Below the pieces are notes generated by a model, which saw only the letters and a program-made list of their open reading frames with translations, searched no databases and was not told the DNA's origin. From positions 1-64,000 of the forward strand of contig NZ_AJJL01000071.1 in NCBI RefSeq assembly GCF_000257905.1: a DNA stretch of 64,000 nucleotides, given 5' to 3'. Positions 40,622 to 50,647 of this stretch are shown piece by piece (the first letter of the stretch is position 1; the number at the start of each line of letters is the position of its first letter). The position numbers and the translations under genes are program-made. Origin of the DNA: Streptococcus mitis SK579 (GTDB taxonomy: Bacteria > Bacillota > Bacilli > Lactobacillales > Streptococcaceae).

Positions 40622-40628
40622 ACTTCTT

Positions 40629-40636
40629 TATTCGTA
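40629..40636 (-). promoter_or_regulatory. Perfect com-box (ComX promoter) of comFA-comFC
   Basis: Minus strand TACGAATA. The gene start at 40621 is only about 8 bases downstream, so the ComX transcript should be nearly leaderless or start from the GTA-type position just before the ATG. Confidence 0.85.
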
Positions 40637-40676
40637 AAAACTAGCGCTTTAGATGATTTTTTAGTACAATTAAATC

Positions 40677-41312
40677 ATGGAATTTAGAACAATTAAAGAG
40701 GACGGACAAGTCCAAGAAGAAATCAAAAAATCTCGCTTTATCTGTCATGCTAAGCGTGTTTATAGCGAAGAAGAGGCTCGTGACTTCATTACTGCCATCA
40801 AAAAAGAACACTGCAAAGCTACGCATAACTGCTCTGCCTTCATTATTGGGGAACGTAATGAAATCAAACGTACAAGTGATGATGGTGAGCCCAGTGGTAC
40901 TGCCGGCGTTCCCATGCTTGGGGTACTAGAAAATCACAATCTCACCAATATCTGTGTGGTAGTGACACGCTACTTCGGTGGTATTAAACTAGGTGCTGGA
41001 GGATTGATTCGTGCTTACGCAGGCAGTGTTGCCTTAGCTGTCAAAGAAATTGGCATCATTGAAATAAAGGAACAGGTTGGCATTGCTATTCAAATGTCTT
41101 ACACTCAGTACCAAGAATATAGTAACTTCCTTAAAGCACATAATCTCATGGAGCTGGATACAAACTTTACAGATCAAGTCGATACGATGATTTATGTTGA
41201 TAAAGAAGAAAAAGAAAATATTAAAGCTACACTGGTAGAGTTTTTTAATGGAAAAGTTACTTTAACTGATCAAGGTTTACGCGAAGTTGAAGTTCCTGTA
41301 AACTTAGTGTAA
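40677..41312 (+). CDS. YigZ/IMPACT family protein
   Basis: The 211-residue protein belongs to the UPF0029/IMPACT family (KKSRFICHAKRVYSEEEARDFI; DDGEPSGTAGVPML). The molecular role in bacteria is not settled. A TACAAT (40665-40670) ends 6 bases before the ATG and there is no ribosome site, so the mRNA is probably leaderless. It diverges from comFA. Confidence 0.88.
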   Translation: MEFRTIKEDGQVQEEIKKSRFICHAKRVYSEEEARDFITAIKKEHCKATHNCSAFIIGERNEIKRTSDDGEPSGTAGVPMLGVLENHNLTNICVVVTRYFGGIKLGAGGLIRAYAGSVALAVKEIGIIEIKEQVGIAIQMSYTQYQEYSNFLKAHNLMELDTNFTDQVDTMIYVDKEEKENIKATLVEFFNGKVTLTDQGLREVEVPVNLV

Positions 41313-41369
41313 ACAATGGAAAAGTAGTGTTTCATTGATATTCTCACCGCTACTTAATTAACAAAATAA

Positions 41370-41498
41370 AAAGGTGGTTGCCAAGACCTGCTAGAAAATG
41401 AACAAGTCAAAAAGAAAACTGATATCGTTCTCCTTTACACCTATTTACTAGAATTAGCTTGTCACAATCGCTTGAAAATTAATGGCTTAGATCTATGA
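41370..41498 (+). pseudogene. Short coding-like remnant, unrecognised
   Basis: A 42-codon open stretch between a TAA and a TGA reads like protein (KTDIVLLYTYLLELACHNR) but has no start codon with a ribosome site. It could be the 3' end of a lost gene. I do not recognise it. Confidence 0.3.
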
Positions 41499-41505
41499 TA
41501 TAAAA

Positions 41506-41530
41506 AAATCCTATCGCTTCGATAGGATTT
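41506..41530. terminator. Terminator before cysK
   Basis: AAATCCTATCG and CGATAGGATTT form a perfect stem with T- and A-runs on both sides. Confidence 0.8.
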
Positions 41531-41594
41531 CTATATTTTACAAATGGTATAGATAGCGTTATACTAGAAATATCTTATACAAAGAGGTATTAAT

Positions 41595-42521
41595 ATGTCT
41601 ATTTATAACAACATTACTGAACTAATCGGACAAACACCGATTGTTAAACTCAACAACATCGTGCCAGAAGGTGCTGCGGACGTCTATGTAAAGCTTGAAG
41701 CATTTAACCCTGGTTCATCTGTAAAAGACCGTATTGCCCTTAGCATGATTGAAAAAGCTGAACAAGACGGTATTTTGAAACCAGATTCTACCATTGTTGA
41801 AGCAACAAGTGGAAACACTGGTATTGGACTTTCATGGGTAGGTGCTGCTAAAGGGTATAAAGTCGTCATCGTTATGCCTGAAACTATGAGTGTAGAACGA
41901 CGTAAGATTATTCAAGCTTATGGTGCTGAACTCGTCCTAACTCCTGGTAGCGAAGGAATGAAAGGTGCTATTACCAAGGCCCAAGAAATCGCTGCTGAAC
42001 GCGATGGTTTCCTTCCTCTTCAATTTGACAATCCAGCTAATCCAGAAGTACACGAAAGAACAACAGGAGCTGAGATACTAGCTGCTTTCGGTAAAGATGG
42101 ATTAGATGCCTTTGTTGCTGGAGTCGGTACCGGTGGAACAATTTCTGGTGTTTCTCATGCACTCAAAACAGCAAACTCAAGAATTCAAGTTTTTGCAGTA
42201 GAAGCAGATGAATCTGCTATTCTGTCTGGAGAAAAACCTGGCCCTCACAAAATTCAAGGTATCTCAGCTGGGTTTATTCCTGATACACTTGATACAAATG
42301 CCTATGATGGTATCGTTCGTGTAGCGTCAGACGATGCTCTGGCACTTGGCCGTGAGATTGGCGGAAAAGAAGGATTCCTTGTTGGTATTTCTTCAGCTGC
42401 AGCTATCTACGGAGCAATTAAAGTTGCTAAAAAATTAGGTACAGGTAAGAAAGTCCTTGCTCTCGCACCAGATAACGGTGAACGTTATCTCTCCACAGCA
42501 CTCTATGAATTTGAAGTATAG
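41595..42521 (+). CDS. cysK: Cysteine synthase A (O-acetylserine sulfhydrylase)
   Basis: CysK makes cysteine from O-acetylserine and sulfide with PLP. In the 308-residue enzyme the PLP Lys lies in [11 protein letters not shown] (about residue 42), substrate loop SGNTGIGLS and phosphate loop [10 protein letters not shown] are present. AGAGG precedes the ATG and TATACT about 30 bases upstream is a likely -10. It is a single-gene unit between two terminators. Confidence 0.95.
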   Translation: MSIYNNITELIGQTPIVKLNNIVPEGAADVYVKLEAFNPGSSVKDRIALSMIEKAEQDGILKPDSTIVEATSGNTGIGLSWVGAAKGYKVVIVMPETMSVERRKIIQAYGAELVLTPGSEGMKGAITKAQEIAAERDGFLPLQFDNPANPEVHERTTGAEILAAFGKDGLDAFVAGVGTGGTISGVSHALKTANSRIQVFAVEADESAILSGEKPGPHKIQGISAGFIPDTLDTNAYDGIVRVASDDALALGREIGGKEGFLVGISSAAAIYGAIKVAKKLGTGKKVLALAPDNGERYLSTALYEFEV

Positions 42522-42536
42522 TCTCCTAAATACATT

Positions 42537-42560
42537 TAGCCCTTATTATAGGGCTTTTTG
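42537..42560 (+). terminator. Terminator of cysK
   Basis: AGCCCTTATTATAGGGCT followed by TTTTG. Confidence 0.85.
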
Positions 42561-42635
42561 TTTTAACTATTTCTAATCGAGTGAGGCTTAGCAAAAAACA
42601 ATTTCAGGAGAAAATCTAAGCTCTATACAACAAAA

Positions 42636-42658
42636 AAAGGAAGCAATTTACTTCCTTT
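42636..42658 (-). terminator. Terminator of rpsB-tsf
   Basis: Minus strand AAAGGAAG, 7-base loop, CTTCCTTT, followed by TTTT; just behind the tsf stop. Confidence 0.85.
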
Positions 42659-42664
42659 CTATCA

Positions 42665-43705
42665 TTAGTTATTCAAGGCTGCTGCCATTGTAGCTGCAAC
42701 TTCTGCTTCAAAGTCGTTTGCAGCTTTTTCGATACCTTCACCAACTTCAAAGCGAGCGAACTCAACTACTGAAGCGTTAACTGATTCAAGGTAAGCTTCA
42801 ACTGTCTTGCTGTCATCCATGATGTAAACTTGTGCAAGAAGTGTGTAAGCTTGGTCAACTTTAGTGTTGTCAAGCATGAAGCGATCCATTTTACCTGGGA
42901 TGATTTTATCCCAGATTTTTTCTGGTTTACCTTCTGCAGCCAATTCAGCTTTGATAGCTTCTTCAGCTTGAGCGATTACTTCATCAGTCAATTGAGCTTT
43001 AGATCCGTATGCCAAGTGTGGAAGAGCTGGTTTACCAACCATAGCACGGCTTTCATTATCTTGGTCGATAACGTGGTTCAATTGTGCCAACTCATCTTTA
43101 ACAAATTGCTCATCCAATTCTTTGTATGAAAGAACTGTTGGTTTCATAGCAGCGATGTGCATTGAAATTTGTTTAGCAAGTGCTTCGTCTCCACCTTCGA
43201 TTACAGAGATAACACCGATACGTCCACCGTTGTGTTGGTATGCTCCGAAGTGTTGTGCATCTGTTTTTTCAATCAAAGCAAAGCGACGGAATGAGATTTT
43301 TTCTCCGATAGTCGCTGTCGCAGACACATAAGCTGCTTCAAGAGTTTCACCTGAAGGCATTGTCAAAGCAAGAGCTTCTTCGTTGTTAGCTGGTTTTCCT
43401 TCAGCGATTGCTTTAGCTGTTGCGTTTACCAACTCAACAAATTGAGCGTTTTTCGCAACGAAGTCAGTTTCAGCATTTACTTCAACAACTGCTGCAACGT
43501 TACCGTCAACATAAACACCAGTCAAACCTTCTGCAGCAACACGGTCAGCTTTCTTAGCTGCTTTTGCCATACCTTTTTCGCGAAGCAATTCAATCGCTTT
43601 TTCGATATCGCCTTCCACTTCAACCAATGCTTTTTTAGCGTCCATAACACCAGCACCAGATTTTTCACGCAACTCTTTAACAAGTTTAGCTGTAATTTCT
43701 GCCAT
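42665..43705 (-). CDS. tsf: Translation elongation factor EF-Ts
   Basis: EF-Ts recycles EF-Tu-GDP. The 346-residue protein begins with the UBA-like domain and carries the EF-Ts signature ([28 protein letters not shown]). It follows rpsB by 79 bases with a strong hairpin between. Confidence 0.97.
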   Translation of the reverse strand: MAEITAKLVKELREKSGAGVMDAKKALVEVEGDIEKAIELLREKGMAKAAKKADRVAAEGLTGVYVDGNVAAVVEVNAETDFVAKNAQFVELVNATAKAIAEGKPANNEEALALTMPSGETLEAAYVSATATIGEKISFRRFALIEKTDAQHFGAYQHNGGRIGVISVIEGGDEALAKQISMHIAAMKPTVLSYKELDEQFVKDELAQLNHVIDQDNESRAMVGKPALPHLAYGSKAQLTDEVIAQAEEAIKAELAAEGKPEKIWDKIIPGKMDRFMLDNTKVDQAYTLLAQVYIMDDSKTVEAYLESVNASVVEFARFEVGEGIEKAANDFEAEVAATMAAALNN

Positions 43706-43730
43706 TTTGATTCTCCTATATTTTTTAAAA

Positions 43731-43762
43731 ATAGGAGAGCCGGGCTAAGCCCCGCCCTCCTA
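43731..43762 (-). terminator. GC-rich hairpin between rpsB and tsf
   Basis: Minus strand AGGAGGGCGGGGC pairs with GCCCGGCTCTCCT around TTA, followed by ATTTTTAAAAAA. It may act as a partial terminator setting the rpsB:tsf ratio, or protect the rpsB 3' end. Confidence 0.6.
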
Positions 43763-43784
43763 GGTAATTACTATTTATTATGAA

Positions 43785-44564
43785 TTAAGCGTTGTCGCCT
43801 TCTACAACTTCAACGATTTCTTCGATTGAGTCTGCTTGAGCTTCTGAAGCTACAAATTCTGCTTCAACTGCTACTGCATCTTCACCTTGACGTCCTTCGA
43901 TAATAGCGTCAGCCAATTTAGCTGTAATCAATTTAACAGCGCGGATAGCGTCATCGTTAGCTGGAATGATTACATCGATATCATCTGGATCAGTATTTGT
44001 GTCAACCATCGCTACAACTGGGATTCCCAATTTTTTAGCTTCTTTAACAGCGATTTGCTCTTTATGTGGGTCAACTACGTACATAACATCTGGGATACGA
44101 GGCATGTCTTCGATACCACCCAAGAATTTTTCAAGACGTGCACGTTGTTTGTTAAGAAGTGCAACTTCTTTCTTAGGAAGAACTTCGAAAGTTCCATCTT
44201 CTTCCATACGTTTGATTTCTTTCAAACGAGCGATACGTTTTTGGATTGTTCCCCAGTTTGTAAGAGTTCCACCCAACCAACGGTGGTTAATGAAGTATTG
44301 ACCTGAACGTACTGCTTCTTCAGCAACTGCATCAGCTGCTTGTTTCTTAGTACCAACAAACAATACAACTGCATCATTAGCTGCTGCATCACGCATGAAA
44401 TCGTAAGCTTGGTCAGCGTATTTTACAGTTTGTTGCAAGTCGATAACGTGGATTCCGTTACGCTCGGTGAAGATGTACTTAGCCATCTTAGGGTTCCAGC
44501 GACGAGTTTGGTGACCAAAGTGTACACCAGCCTCAAGAAGTTGTTTCATTGAAATTACTGCCAT
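43785..44564 (-). CDS. rpsB: 30S ribosomal protein uS2
   Basis: The 259-residue protein has uS2 signatures ([31 protein letters not shown]). The start at 44564 has AAGGAG upstream and gives the normal length; a frame extending to 44612 would add 16 basic residues without support. The leader of about 110 bases could hold autoregulation. Confidence 0.97.
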   Translation of the reverse strand: MAVISMKQLLEAGVHFGHQTRRWNPKMAKYIFTERNGIHVIDLQQTVKYADQAYDFMRDAAANDAVVLFVGTKKQAADAVAEEAVRSGQYFINHRWLGGTLTNWGTIQKRIARLKEIKRMEEDGTFEVLPKKEVALLNKQRARLEKFLGGIEDMPRIPDVMYVVDPHKEQIAVKEAKKLGIPVVAMVDTNTDPDDIDVIIPANDDAIRAVKLITAKLADAIIEGRQGEDAVAVEAEFVASEAQADSIEEIVEVVEGDNA

Positions 44565-44679
44565 GAGTATTTCTCCTTTTTGTTTTTTCCTCTTCTTGAC
44601 TTCAACTCGCAAAACGACCCAAGAGCAACTGTTTCACAATTCATCAAGAATGAGTATTATCGTTTACACGACAATGTTC

Positions 44680-44708
44680 ATTATACCACATTTTTTTATC
44701 ATTTTCAA
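44680..44708 (-). promoter_or_regulatory. Promoter of rpsB-tsf
   Basis: Minus strand TTGAAA (44703-44708), 17 bases, TATAAT (44680-44685) with the extended TGG; a strong promoter as expected for ribosomal genes. Confidence 0.8.
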
Positions 44709-44970
44709 GTTTTTTAAGAATTTTTTATAGAGGGATAACTTATCAAAGTAACTTTCACCATAGTGGAACGTAATCTGAAACGCTTTCAGATTAGGAGATT
44801 TTGTGCGCTATTTTTTCTATTCATTTTGGCTACAGAAACTATAAAATCAAACATTATTAAAAACAAGTGGAACTTACCCTGACACGGAATTCCACTGTTT
44901 TTTACGATTTTTATCAGATTTACTTCCATTTGGATTAGCGGTAGAACTTAGTTTAGAAATTTAGCCCATC
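44709..44970. other. Gene-free stretch between pcsB terminator and rpsB promoter
   Basis: No gene is visible. It holds a perfect 9-base inverted repeat AATCTGAAA/TTTCAGATT (44769-44790) and a terminator-like hairpin AGTGGAA...TTCCACT with TTTTTT (about 44868-44906). The two could be remains of a lost gene or repeat. Confidence 0.5.
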
Positions 44971-44993
44971 AAAAAAGAGACTCTATTAAGTCT
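44971..44993 (-). terminator. Terminator of pcsB
   Basis: Minus strand AGACTT, short loop, AGAGTCT followed by CTTTTTTG, about 10 bases behind the stop. Confidence 0.75.
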
Positions 44994-45003
44994 ACTTTTC
45001 TAA

Positions 45004-46191
45004 TTAATCTGCATAAATATATGTTACAAAACCTGATGATGTAGTTGTTGGATTAAACCATCCACGGTGATTTCCAAGCGTGCGATTACCAGCATAATTT
45101 GATTCTGACACTTGGATACGTGTTGTTGATTCTACAGCAGTGACTACCGCTACGTGTCCATATCCACCATCGTTCCAACATGCAATCGCACCAACTTGAG
45201 GTGTTGAACCTGTACGGAATCCTGCAGCAGCTGCACTTGTAGCCCACTGTGCTCCATTACCCCAATAGTCTCCAGCCCAAGGTGCTAATGTTTTAACTCC
45301 CCATGTACATTCCCCAATTGGATAACTTGAAGCGTTTGTACTATATGTTGGGCGTTGTTTAACTGCTACAGGAGTATATGTTGTTGATTCTGAAGAAGCT
45401 ACTGCTTGAACCTGTGCTGCAAATGTCGTATTTCCAGAAGCAACAACTGTTTGTTGTTGACTTGCTTGTTTTGCCTTATAAGCTGCTTCTGCCTCTGCTG
45501 CTGCCTTTGCTGCCGCTTCTGCTTCTGCTTTTTTCTCTAGCAAACTTGCTTTTTCATCTTCTGCTGTCGCTTTTTCAGCAGCAAGATTTAATTCTGCAGC
45601 TTTCAACTCAGCTTGTTTTGTTGTTAGAGTTTGTGCATCATCAGACAATTTCTGTTGATTTGCAATTACTATATTAATTGCATCATTGTTTGCCACTTGC
45701 TTCTCAGAAATTGCTTTTTTATCTGCTTTTTGTTGTTCCAACATTTTGTTGTTAGCAGATACGATTTCATTCATTGCTGCAACACGTGAAATGGCTTCTG
45801 TAATTGATTTTGAGTTCACAATTGTATTGATGTAGCTAGTTGCAGCTCCGTTTGTTTGAGCACTACGAGCTTGTTTTTCCAAAGAATCATTACGAGATAC
45901 AATGTTTTTAGAAAGTTCTGTAATCTCACCCTCAAGTTTCTTAGATTCTGCTTGTAATCTGTCATTTTCAGCTTGCAAGTTAGATTGCTCAGCTTGAATA
46001 GCTGATACTTGCTCCTGAATTTGATCAACTTGTTTTTGAGCTTCTTGTTGTTGTGCTGTTAAGTTACTAATTTTATTATCTTGAGCAGCAATTTTGTCAT
46101 CAGTCGTTTCTGCATGCGCAGTTGTTAAAACAGCTACTTGAGAAACCATTACTGTACTTAATAAAAGTGACGCTAAGATTTTTTTCTTCAT
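45004..46191 (-). CDS. pcsB: Peptidoglycan hydrolase PcsB (division)
   Basis: PcsB splits septal peptidoglycan together with FtsEX and is essential in pneumococcus. The 395-residue secreted protein has a signal peptide (cleavage near AHA-ETTD, residue 27), a long coiled coil (about 35-235), an Ala-rich linker and a C-terminal CHAP domain with the Cys in [10 protein letters not shown] (about 293) and His in GYGHVAVV. A WalR box precedes the promoter. mreCD lies upstream in the same direction. Confidence 0.96.
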   Translation of the reverse strand: MKKKILASLLLSTVMVSQVAVLTTAHAETTDDKIAAQDNKISNLTAQQQEAQKQVDQIQEQVSAIQAEQSNLQAENDRLQAESKKLEGEITELSKNIVSRNDSLEKQARSAQTNGAATSYINTIVNSKSITEAISRVAAMNEIVSANNKMLEQQKADKKAISEKQVANNDAINIVIANQQKLSDDAQTLTTKQAELKAAELNLAAEKATAEDEKASLLEKKAEAEAAAKAAAEAEAAYKAKQASQQQTVVASGNTTFAAQVQAVASSESTTYTPVAVKQRPTYSTNASSYPIGECTWGVKTLAPWAGDYWGNGAQWATSAAAAGFRTGSTPQVGAIACWNDGGYGHVAVVTAVESTTRIQVSESNYAGNRTLGNHRGWFNPTTTSSGFVTYIYAD

Positions 46192-46226
46192 ATTACGTAG
46201 ATACTCCTTCTTTTAAAGACAATACT

Positions 46227-46270
46227 AGTATACCAAAAAAAGGCCTAATGAATATTACGCCTTTGTTACA
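46227..46270 (-). promoter_or_regulatory. pcsB promoter with WalR (VicR) box
   Basis: Minus strand extended -10 TGGTATACT (-10 at 46227-46232). Upstream TGTAAC-N5-CGTAAT (46254-46270) is one base from the WalR box and abuts the -35 place, as expected for activation. WalR control of pcsB is known in pneumococcus. Confidence 0.8.
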
Positions 46271-46284
46271 TTTTTGTTTCTTTC

Positions 46285-46779
46285 TTATAGATAATATTTT
46301 TCAAAAACAAACTGAAAAATAAACATCCACACAAGATTTAAAATCATTGATGGTACTAGGCTATAAACGATAAAAATCGACAAACTATCTACAGTTAAAC
46401 CTACAACTAATGCAAGGAGATAAGCTCCCATATCAAATAGAAAACTCATAACAACCATAGCCAAGATTCTTGTCCAACGATTCAACAAAATAACACTATT
46501 CAATTTATGAAGAAAGGCTCCCAATAAGATAAATAAGAGAGTTGCAATCCCTATTATATGGAAAAAGTAAATATCATAAACCAAGCCCACCATAAAACAA
46601 TAGACTAGGTAGAGATACTCTGATACTTCTATCGTCTCAAATAAGAGAAATAGAAAAAGAAAATGACTAGCCAAATGTACATGGGGGAAAAATGAACCCA
46701 GAAGCTGGCTAATATGGGCGTCAATTAGAACAAAGAAAGGAAGCAATAAAAACACTCCAACCCGCTTCAACTGTCTCAT
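46285..46779 (-). CDS. mreD: Rod shape-determining membrane protein MreD
   Basis: The 164-residue membrane protein has five to six hydrophobic segments and works with MreC in peripheral wall synthesis. Its ATG shares one base with the mreC stop codon. Confidence 0.9.
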   Translation of the reverse strand: MRQLKRVGVFLLLPFFVLIDAHISQLLGSFFPHVHLASHFLFLFLLFETIEVSEYLYLVYCFMVGLVYDIYFFHIIGIATLLFILLGAFLHKLNSVILLNRWTRILAMVVMSFLFDMGAYLLALVVGLTVDSLSIFIVYSLVPSMILNLVWMFIFQFVFEKYYL

Positions 46780-47597
46780 TATGAATTCCCCACTAATTCT
46801 ATCACATCCACATTATGAGTATCTGCACTCAATTTAACAGTTACTTCTCGTGTCAAATAGTCTGTACTATGCGTTGTGGTAACTACTTCACCAACAGGAA
46901 TATCCGCAACGTTAAAGTTTCCTAATCCACCCGTTGTCACTTTATCGCCTGTACTAATATCGCTATTACTATTTAATTGACTAATTTTAAGAACTTCATT
47001 TTCCTTGTCATAACCAACAATAATCCCATAAATTGTAGTAGAACCATGTTGAATTTTAACAGAAATCTTATCAGCATTTTCCGTATTTGTCAGAAGGTTG
47101 ACTATAGTAGAGTTCTCCTCTACTTTTGAAACACTCCCAATCAAGCCACCATTTGCAATAGCTAACATGTTCTCAGAAGCCCCTTTTGATTTGCCTACAT
47201 CTAAGGTCAATTCCTGCTTCCAAGATACTGGAGATCGCATAATAACATCTGCTGCTAAAGTCTTTGTGGCTTGCAACTTGGACTTCATATCAAGCAATTG
47301 GCGCAGTTGTTCATTTTCCGTCTTTAAACTTTCCGCCTCATTTGATTTAACTTCTAACTGGTAAATCTGTTTCTTCAAACTTTCATTTTCATTATATGTT
47401 CGTGTTAAGTGAACCAAATCTGATTTGACAGAATCAAACCACTGAAAAGGTTTTTGTACAACCCTATCAACCAATGAGATTCCATCTCCTAATTTTGTCA
47501 CAATTGTACTTGAATAAGTCGTCGCCAAGAGAGCTGACACCAGCAGAACAGTGACAAAAACAATAATGACATATTTTGATTTTTTAAAACGGTTCAT
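46779..47597 (-). CDS. mreC: Rod shape-determining protein MreC
   Basis: MreC organises peripheral peptidoglycan synthesis. The 272-residue protein has one N-terminal membrane segment (about 8-28), a coiled coil (about 65-112) and the beta-domain with motif NGGLIGSVSKV. It begins the mreCD pair; 59 bases separate it from ecfT. Confidence 0.94.
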   Translation of the reverse strand: MNRFKKSKYVIIVFVTVLLVSALLATTYSSTIVTKLGDGISLVDRVVQKPFQWFDSVKSDLVHLTRTYNENESLKKQIYQLEVKSNEAESLKTENEQLRQLLDMKSKLQATKTLAADVIMRSPVSWKQELTLDVGKSKGASENMLAIANGGLIGSVSKVEENSTIVNLLTNTENADKISVKIQHGSTTIYGIIVGYDKENEVLKISQLNSNSDISTGDKVTTGGLGNFNVADIPVGEVVTTTHSTDYLTREVTVKLSADTHNVDVIELVGNS

Positions 47598-47656
47598 ATC
47601 CCTACCTTTATATCAAAAACTGTTACAGTAACTTTTTTATTAATTCCTGAAAGCTA

Positions 47657-48451
47657 CTAAGATTTTAAGAAAAATAAGCAACAACCAAGTACGAGAATAA
47701 CAAGAATTGCTAGCGTATCCTTTCGAGTCCATTTCAATTGTCTGTATTGACTTCGGCCTTTTCCACCCTGATAACCACGCGCTTCCATGGCGATAGCCAA
47801 GGAATCTGCACGTTTTAAACTTGTCGCAAAAAGAGGAATCAAAATAGGAATCATAGCCTTTACTTTTTGAACAATACTTCCTTCACCAAAATCCACTCCA
47901 CGCGCTTTCTGCGCATTCATAATCCGCGTCGTATCATCCATCAATGTTGGGACAAAACGTAGACTCATGGACAGCATCAATCCAATTTCATGAACTGGAA
48001 CTTTCACACGCTTTAAAGGTGCTAACAAAGCTTCGACAGCTGATGCCAAACTTAAGGGCATGGTCGTTAAGGTTAACAAAGTTGAAAAGAAAATTATCAA
48101 TACAAAGCGACAAAAAATAATTCCAGCTTGTTGCAAAGCATAATCTGTGATTCTCACAAACGAAAACTCAATTAAAACATTCCCATTAGAAATGAAAAAC
48201 AGTTGAAAAATAGTTGTGAAGGCAATCAAGAAAAACATAGACTTCAAGCCCTGAATAAAAAATGAAAGAGATACTCCTGACAAGGCAATAAATATCCCTG
48301 TCGCTATAAAAAGAATAAGATTCGTCAAGGGATTATTAGCCCAAAAAACGATCAAAATTAGTAGCATCATGGCCAGCAATTTGCTACGTGGATCCAACCG
48401 GTGAACAATCGAATCCCCTGGGATATAACGTCCCAAAATCATACTATCCAT
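47657..48451 (-). CDS. ecfT: ECF transporter transmembrane protein EcfT
   Basis: EcfT links the two ATPases to exchangeable vitamin-binding S proteins. The 264-residue membrane protein has the two conserved Ala-Arg-Gly coupling motifs ([10 protein letters not shown] and [10 protein letters not shown]). It overlaps ecfA2 by 8 bases. Confidence 0.94.
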   Translation of the reverse strand: MDSMILGRYIPGDSIVHRLDPRSKLLAMMLLILIVFWANNPLTNLILFIATGIFIALSGVSLSFFIQGLKSMFFLIAFTTIFQLFFISNGNVLIEFSFVRITDYALQQAGIIFCRFVLIIFFSTLLTLTTMPLSLASAVEALLAPLKRVKVPVHEIGLMLSMSLRFVPTLMDDTTRIMNAQKARGVDFGEGSIVQKVKAMIPILIPLFATSLKRADSLAIAMEARGYQGGKGRSQYRQLKWTRKDTLAILVILVLGCCLFFLKS

Positions 48452-49283
48452 TTAGCGACTCCTTGAACTCCTCTATCTTAATCGGTAATCGTTTAAATGA
48501 CACGCCTCTATCAGCCAATCGTTTACAAAAAGCTGTAATTTTAGGTACTCCCAACTGCACTTCTTCCATAAAGACAACATCTTGAAAGACATCACTCGGT
48601 TTACCACCCTTCACTAAACGTCCCTTTTCCATTACATAGACTTGATTCGCATATTCAGCAACATCATCCATCAAATGCGTGACTAAGACAATGGTCATCC
48701 CTGACTGGTGGAGTTTTTTGAACAAATTCATCAACTCTTTTCTACCTAGAGGATCTAGGCCAGCTGTTGGCTCATCTAAGACTAATATAGCTGGCTCCAT
48801 GGCAAGTATGCCTGCAATTGCGACACGTCTCATTTGTCCACCTGACAGCTCAAACGGGCTACGATCAAAAAGTGATTCATCAATTCCAACCAGAGCCAGT
48901 TTCTCACGCGCAATCTTCTCCGCATCTTCTTCAGAAACTCCAAAATTTTGCGGTCCAAAAGAAACATCCTTCAAAACTGTTTCTTCAAAGATCTGATTTT
49001 CAGCAAACTGAAATACCAAGCCAACCTGTTTTCTAATTTGACGAATATCTTTATTTTTAGACGTCGAAGTGATTAATGTATCAAAAACCTGCACGCTTCC
49101 TTGACTTGGCACCAATAAACCGTTTAAAAGTTGTAAAATGGTTGATTTGCCACTACCTGTGTGGCCAATTAAAGCCGTATAAGAACCATCTTCAATCGTT
49201 AAAGAAACATCTGACAAAGCTGTTGAAGCTAAGGGAGTCCCTTCTTGATATGTAAAACTCACATTTTCTAGAGCAATTCCCAT
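48444..49283 (-). CDS. ecfA2: ECF transporter ATPase EcfA2
   Basis: The 279-residue ATPase has Walker [10 protein letters not shown], signature [13 protein letters not shown] and Walker [13 protein letters not shown]. The signature form and the place after EcfA1 mark it as the second ATPase of the ECF module. It overlaps ecfA1 by 16 bases. Confidence 0.94.
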   Translation of the reverse strand: MGIALENVSFTYQEGTPLASTALSDVSLTIEDGSYTALIGHTGSGKSTILQLLNGLLVPSQGSVQVFDTLITSTSKNKDIRQIRKQVGLVFQFAENQIFEETVLKDVSFGPQNFGVSEEDAEKIAREKLALVGIDESLFDRSPFELSGGQMRRVAIAGILAMEPAILVLDEPTAGLDPLGRKELMNLFKKLHQSGMTIVLVTHLMDDVAEYANQVYVMEKGRLVKGGKPSDVFQDVVFMEEVQLGVPKITAFCKRLADRGVSFKRLPIKIEEFKESLNG

Positions 49284-50095
49284 AGCTTATCCCCTAGCTC
49301 ACTTTCTGTCAAATAATTTTCAGGCAAATCATAGCCATTCTGGCTCAAAGAATTTTTTAATTGATTGGCAAAAGGATCGTCTAATCCAATTTGATCTAAA
49401 TCATTTCGTGAGAAAAGCTCCCTTGGACTACTAGTTGATTCAATTGACCCTTTTTTCATTACCAATACGCGATCACTCATGGCAACTTCTTCCAAATCAT
49501 GTGTAATGGAAATGATCGTCATATCATAGTCTTTTCGAATTCCTTGTACTGTCTCAATAAGTTCTCTACGACCCTCAGGATCCAACATACTCGTTGCTTC
49601 ATCTAGGATTAAAATAGCTGGTCTTAGGGCTACAACACCTGCAATAGCCACACGTTGCTTTTGGCCACCTGATAGACGTGCTGGCTCTCTCTTTTTAAAT
49701 TCCAACATGCCAACTAAAGCCAGAGCTTCCTCCACTCTCTTTTTCATTTCTTGACGAGAAAGGCCCTGATTTTCCAAACCAAAGGCAACATCATCTTCAA
49801 CAGTCGCTCCAACAAATTGATTGTCTGGATTTTGAAAAACCATACCGATTTGACGACGTATATTCCAAACATTTTCCTCAGTCAAACGTTGGCCATCAAT
49901 TACAATCTCTCCCGATTCTGCTTCCAATAAGCCATCAATTAATCGAACCGTCGTTGATTTACCACTACCATTATGCCCTACAATCGAAAGCCATTCTCCA
50001 CGTTTCACGTGAAACGTAATATCCTTCACATCATAGTATTCCTGACTTTCTTTATAGCGAAAAGAAAGATTTTTTACATCAATTATTGATTTCAT
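49268..50095 (-). CDS. ecfA1: ECF transporter ATPase EcfA1
   Basis: The 275-residue ATPase has Walker [10 protein letters not shown], signature [13 protein letters not shown] and Walker [13 protein letters not shown]. With EcfA2 and EcfT it forms the energy module for vitamin and cofactor uptake. A parS-like palindrome lies inside its 5' part. It overlaps pgsA by 4 bases. Confidence 0.94.
   Translation of the reverse strand: MKSIIDVKNLSFRYKESQEYYDVKDITFHVKRGEWLSIVGHNGSGKSTTVRLIDGLLEAESGEIVIDGQRLTEENVWNIRRQIGMVFQNPDNQFVGATVEDDVAFGLENQGLSRQEMKKRVEEALALVGMLEFKKREPARLSGGQKQRVAIAGVVALRPAILILDEATSMLDPEGRRELIETVQGIRKDYDMTIISITHDLEEVAMSDRVLVMKKGSIESTSSPRELFSRNDLDQIGLDDPFANQLKNSLSQNGYDLPENYLTESELGDKLWELL
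50001..50016. promoter_or_regulatory. parS-like site inside ecfA1
   Basis: CGTTTCACGTGAAACG is a perfect 16-base palindrome; the inner 14 bases match the ParB site TGTTTCACGTGAAACA exactly. Confidence 0.75.
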
Positions 50096-50637
50096 TTTGA
50101 ACCAAATGTCCCTTTAAATACATAGGCACTACCCTTGAAATAGTCATAGCCAGAGTAGATAGTGAAAAATAAGGCTACATAAAGTAGAACTTGACCAATC
50201 AAAGTCCAATGTAATAGTAAGAAAATAATCGCAAACATCTGACTGAAAGTTTTAATTTTCCCAGGCATTGCTGCCGCTAAAACTGTTCCGCCAGTTTCAA
50301 CCAATAAAAGCCTTAAACCTGTCACAGCCAACTCTCGACAGATAATCACTGCAACAATCCAAGCCGGAGCCATCCCTAACTCAATCAACATAATAAAAGC
50401 CGACATAACTAGTAGCTTATCCGCCATAGGATCTGCAAATTTACCAAAATTACTGACCACATTCCATTTACGAGCTAAATATCCATCTAAATAATCTGTA
50501 ATACTAGCAATAGCAAAGATAATAGCTGCTATTATATGACTCTCTATCGAATTTCCTACTGTTAAAATAAAGATAAAAATAGGTATAAAAAGAATTCGAC
50601 CTATTGTTAAGAGATTTGGAATTTGTTCTTTTTTCAT
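50092..50637 (-). CDS. pgsA: Phosphatidylglycerophosphate synthase
   Basis: PgsA makes the precursor of phosphatidylglycerol. The 181-residue membrane enzyme has the CDP-alcohol phosphatidyltransferase motif DYLDGYLARKWNVVSNFGKFADPMADK with the conserved Asp residues (about 48-72). Confidence 0.95.
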   Translation of the reverse strand: MKKEQIPNLLTIGRILFIPIFIFILTVGNSIESHIIAAIIFAIASITDYLDGYLARKWNVVSNFGKFADPMADKLLVMSAFIMLIELGMAPAWIVAVIICRELAVTGLRLLLVETGGTVLAAAMPGKIKTFSQMFAIIFLLLHWTLIGQVLLYVALFFTIYSGYDYFKGSAYVFKGTFGSK

Positions 50638-50647
50638 TCGTTTTTCC

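Noticed and set aside
44769..44790. AATCTGAAACGCTTTCAGATT as cre site
   Set aside because: The palindrome lacks the central base spacing of cre (TGAAA-N-CG-N-TTTCA) and no promoter follows.
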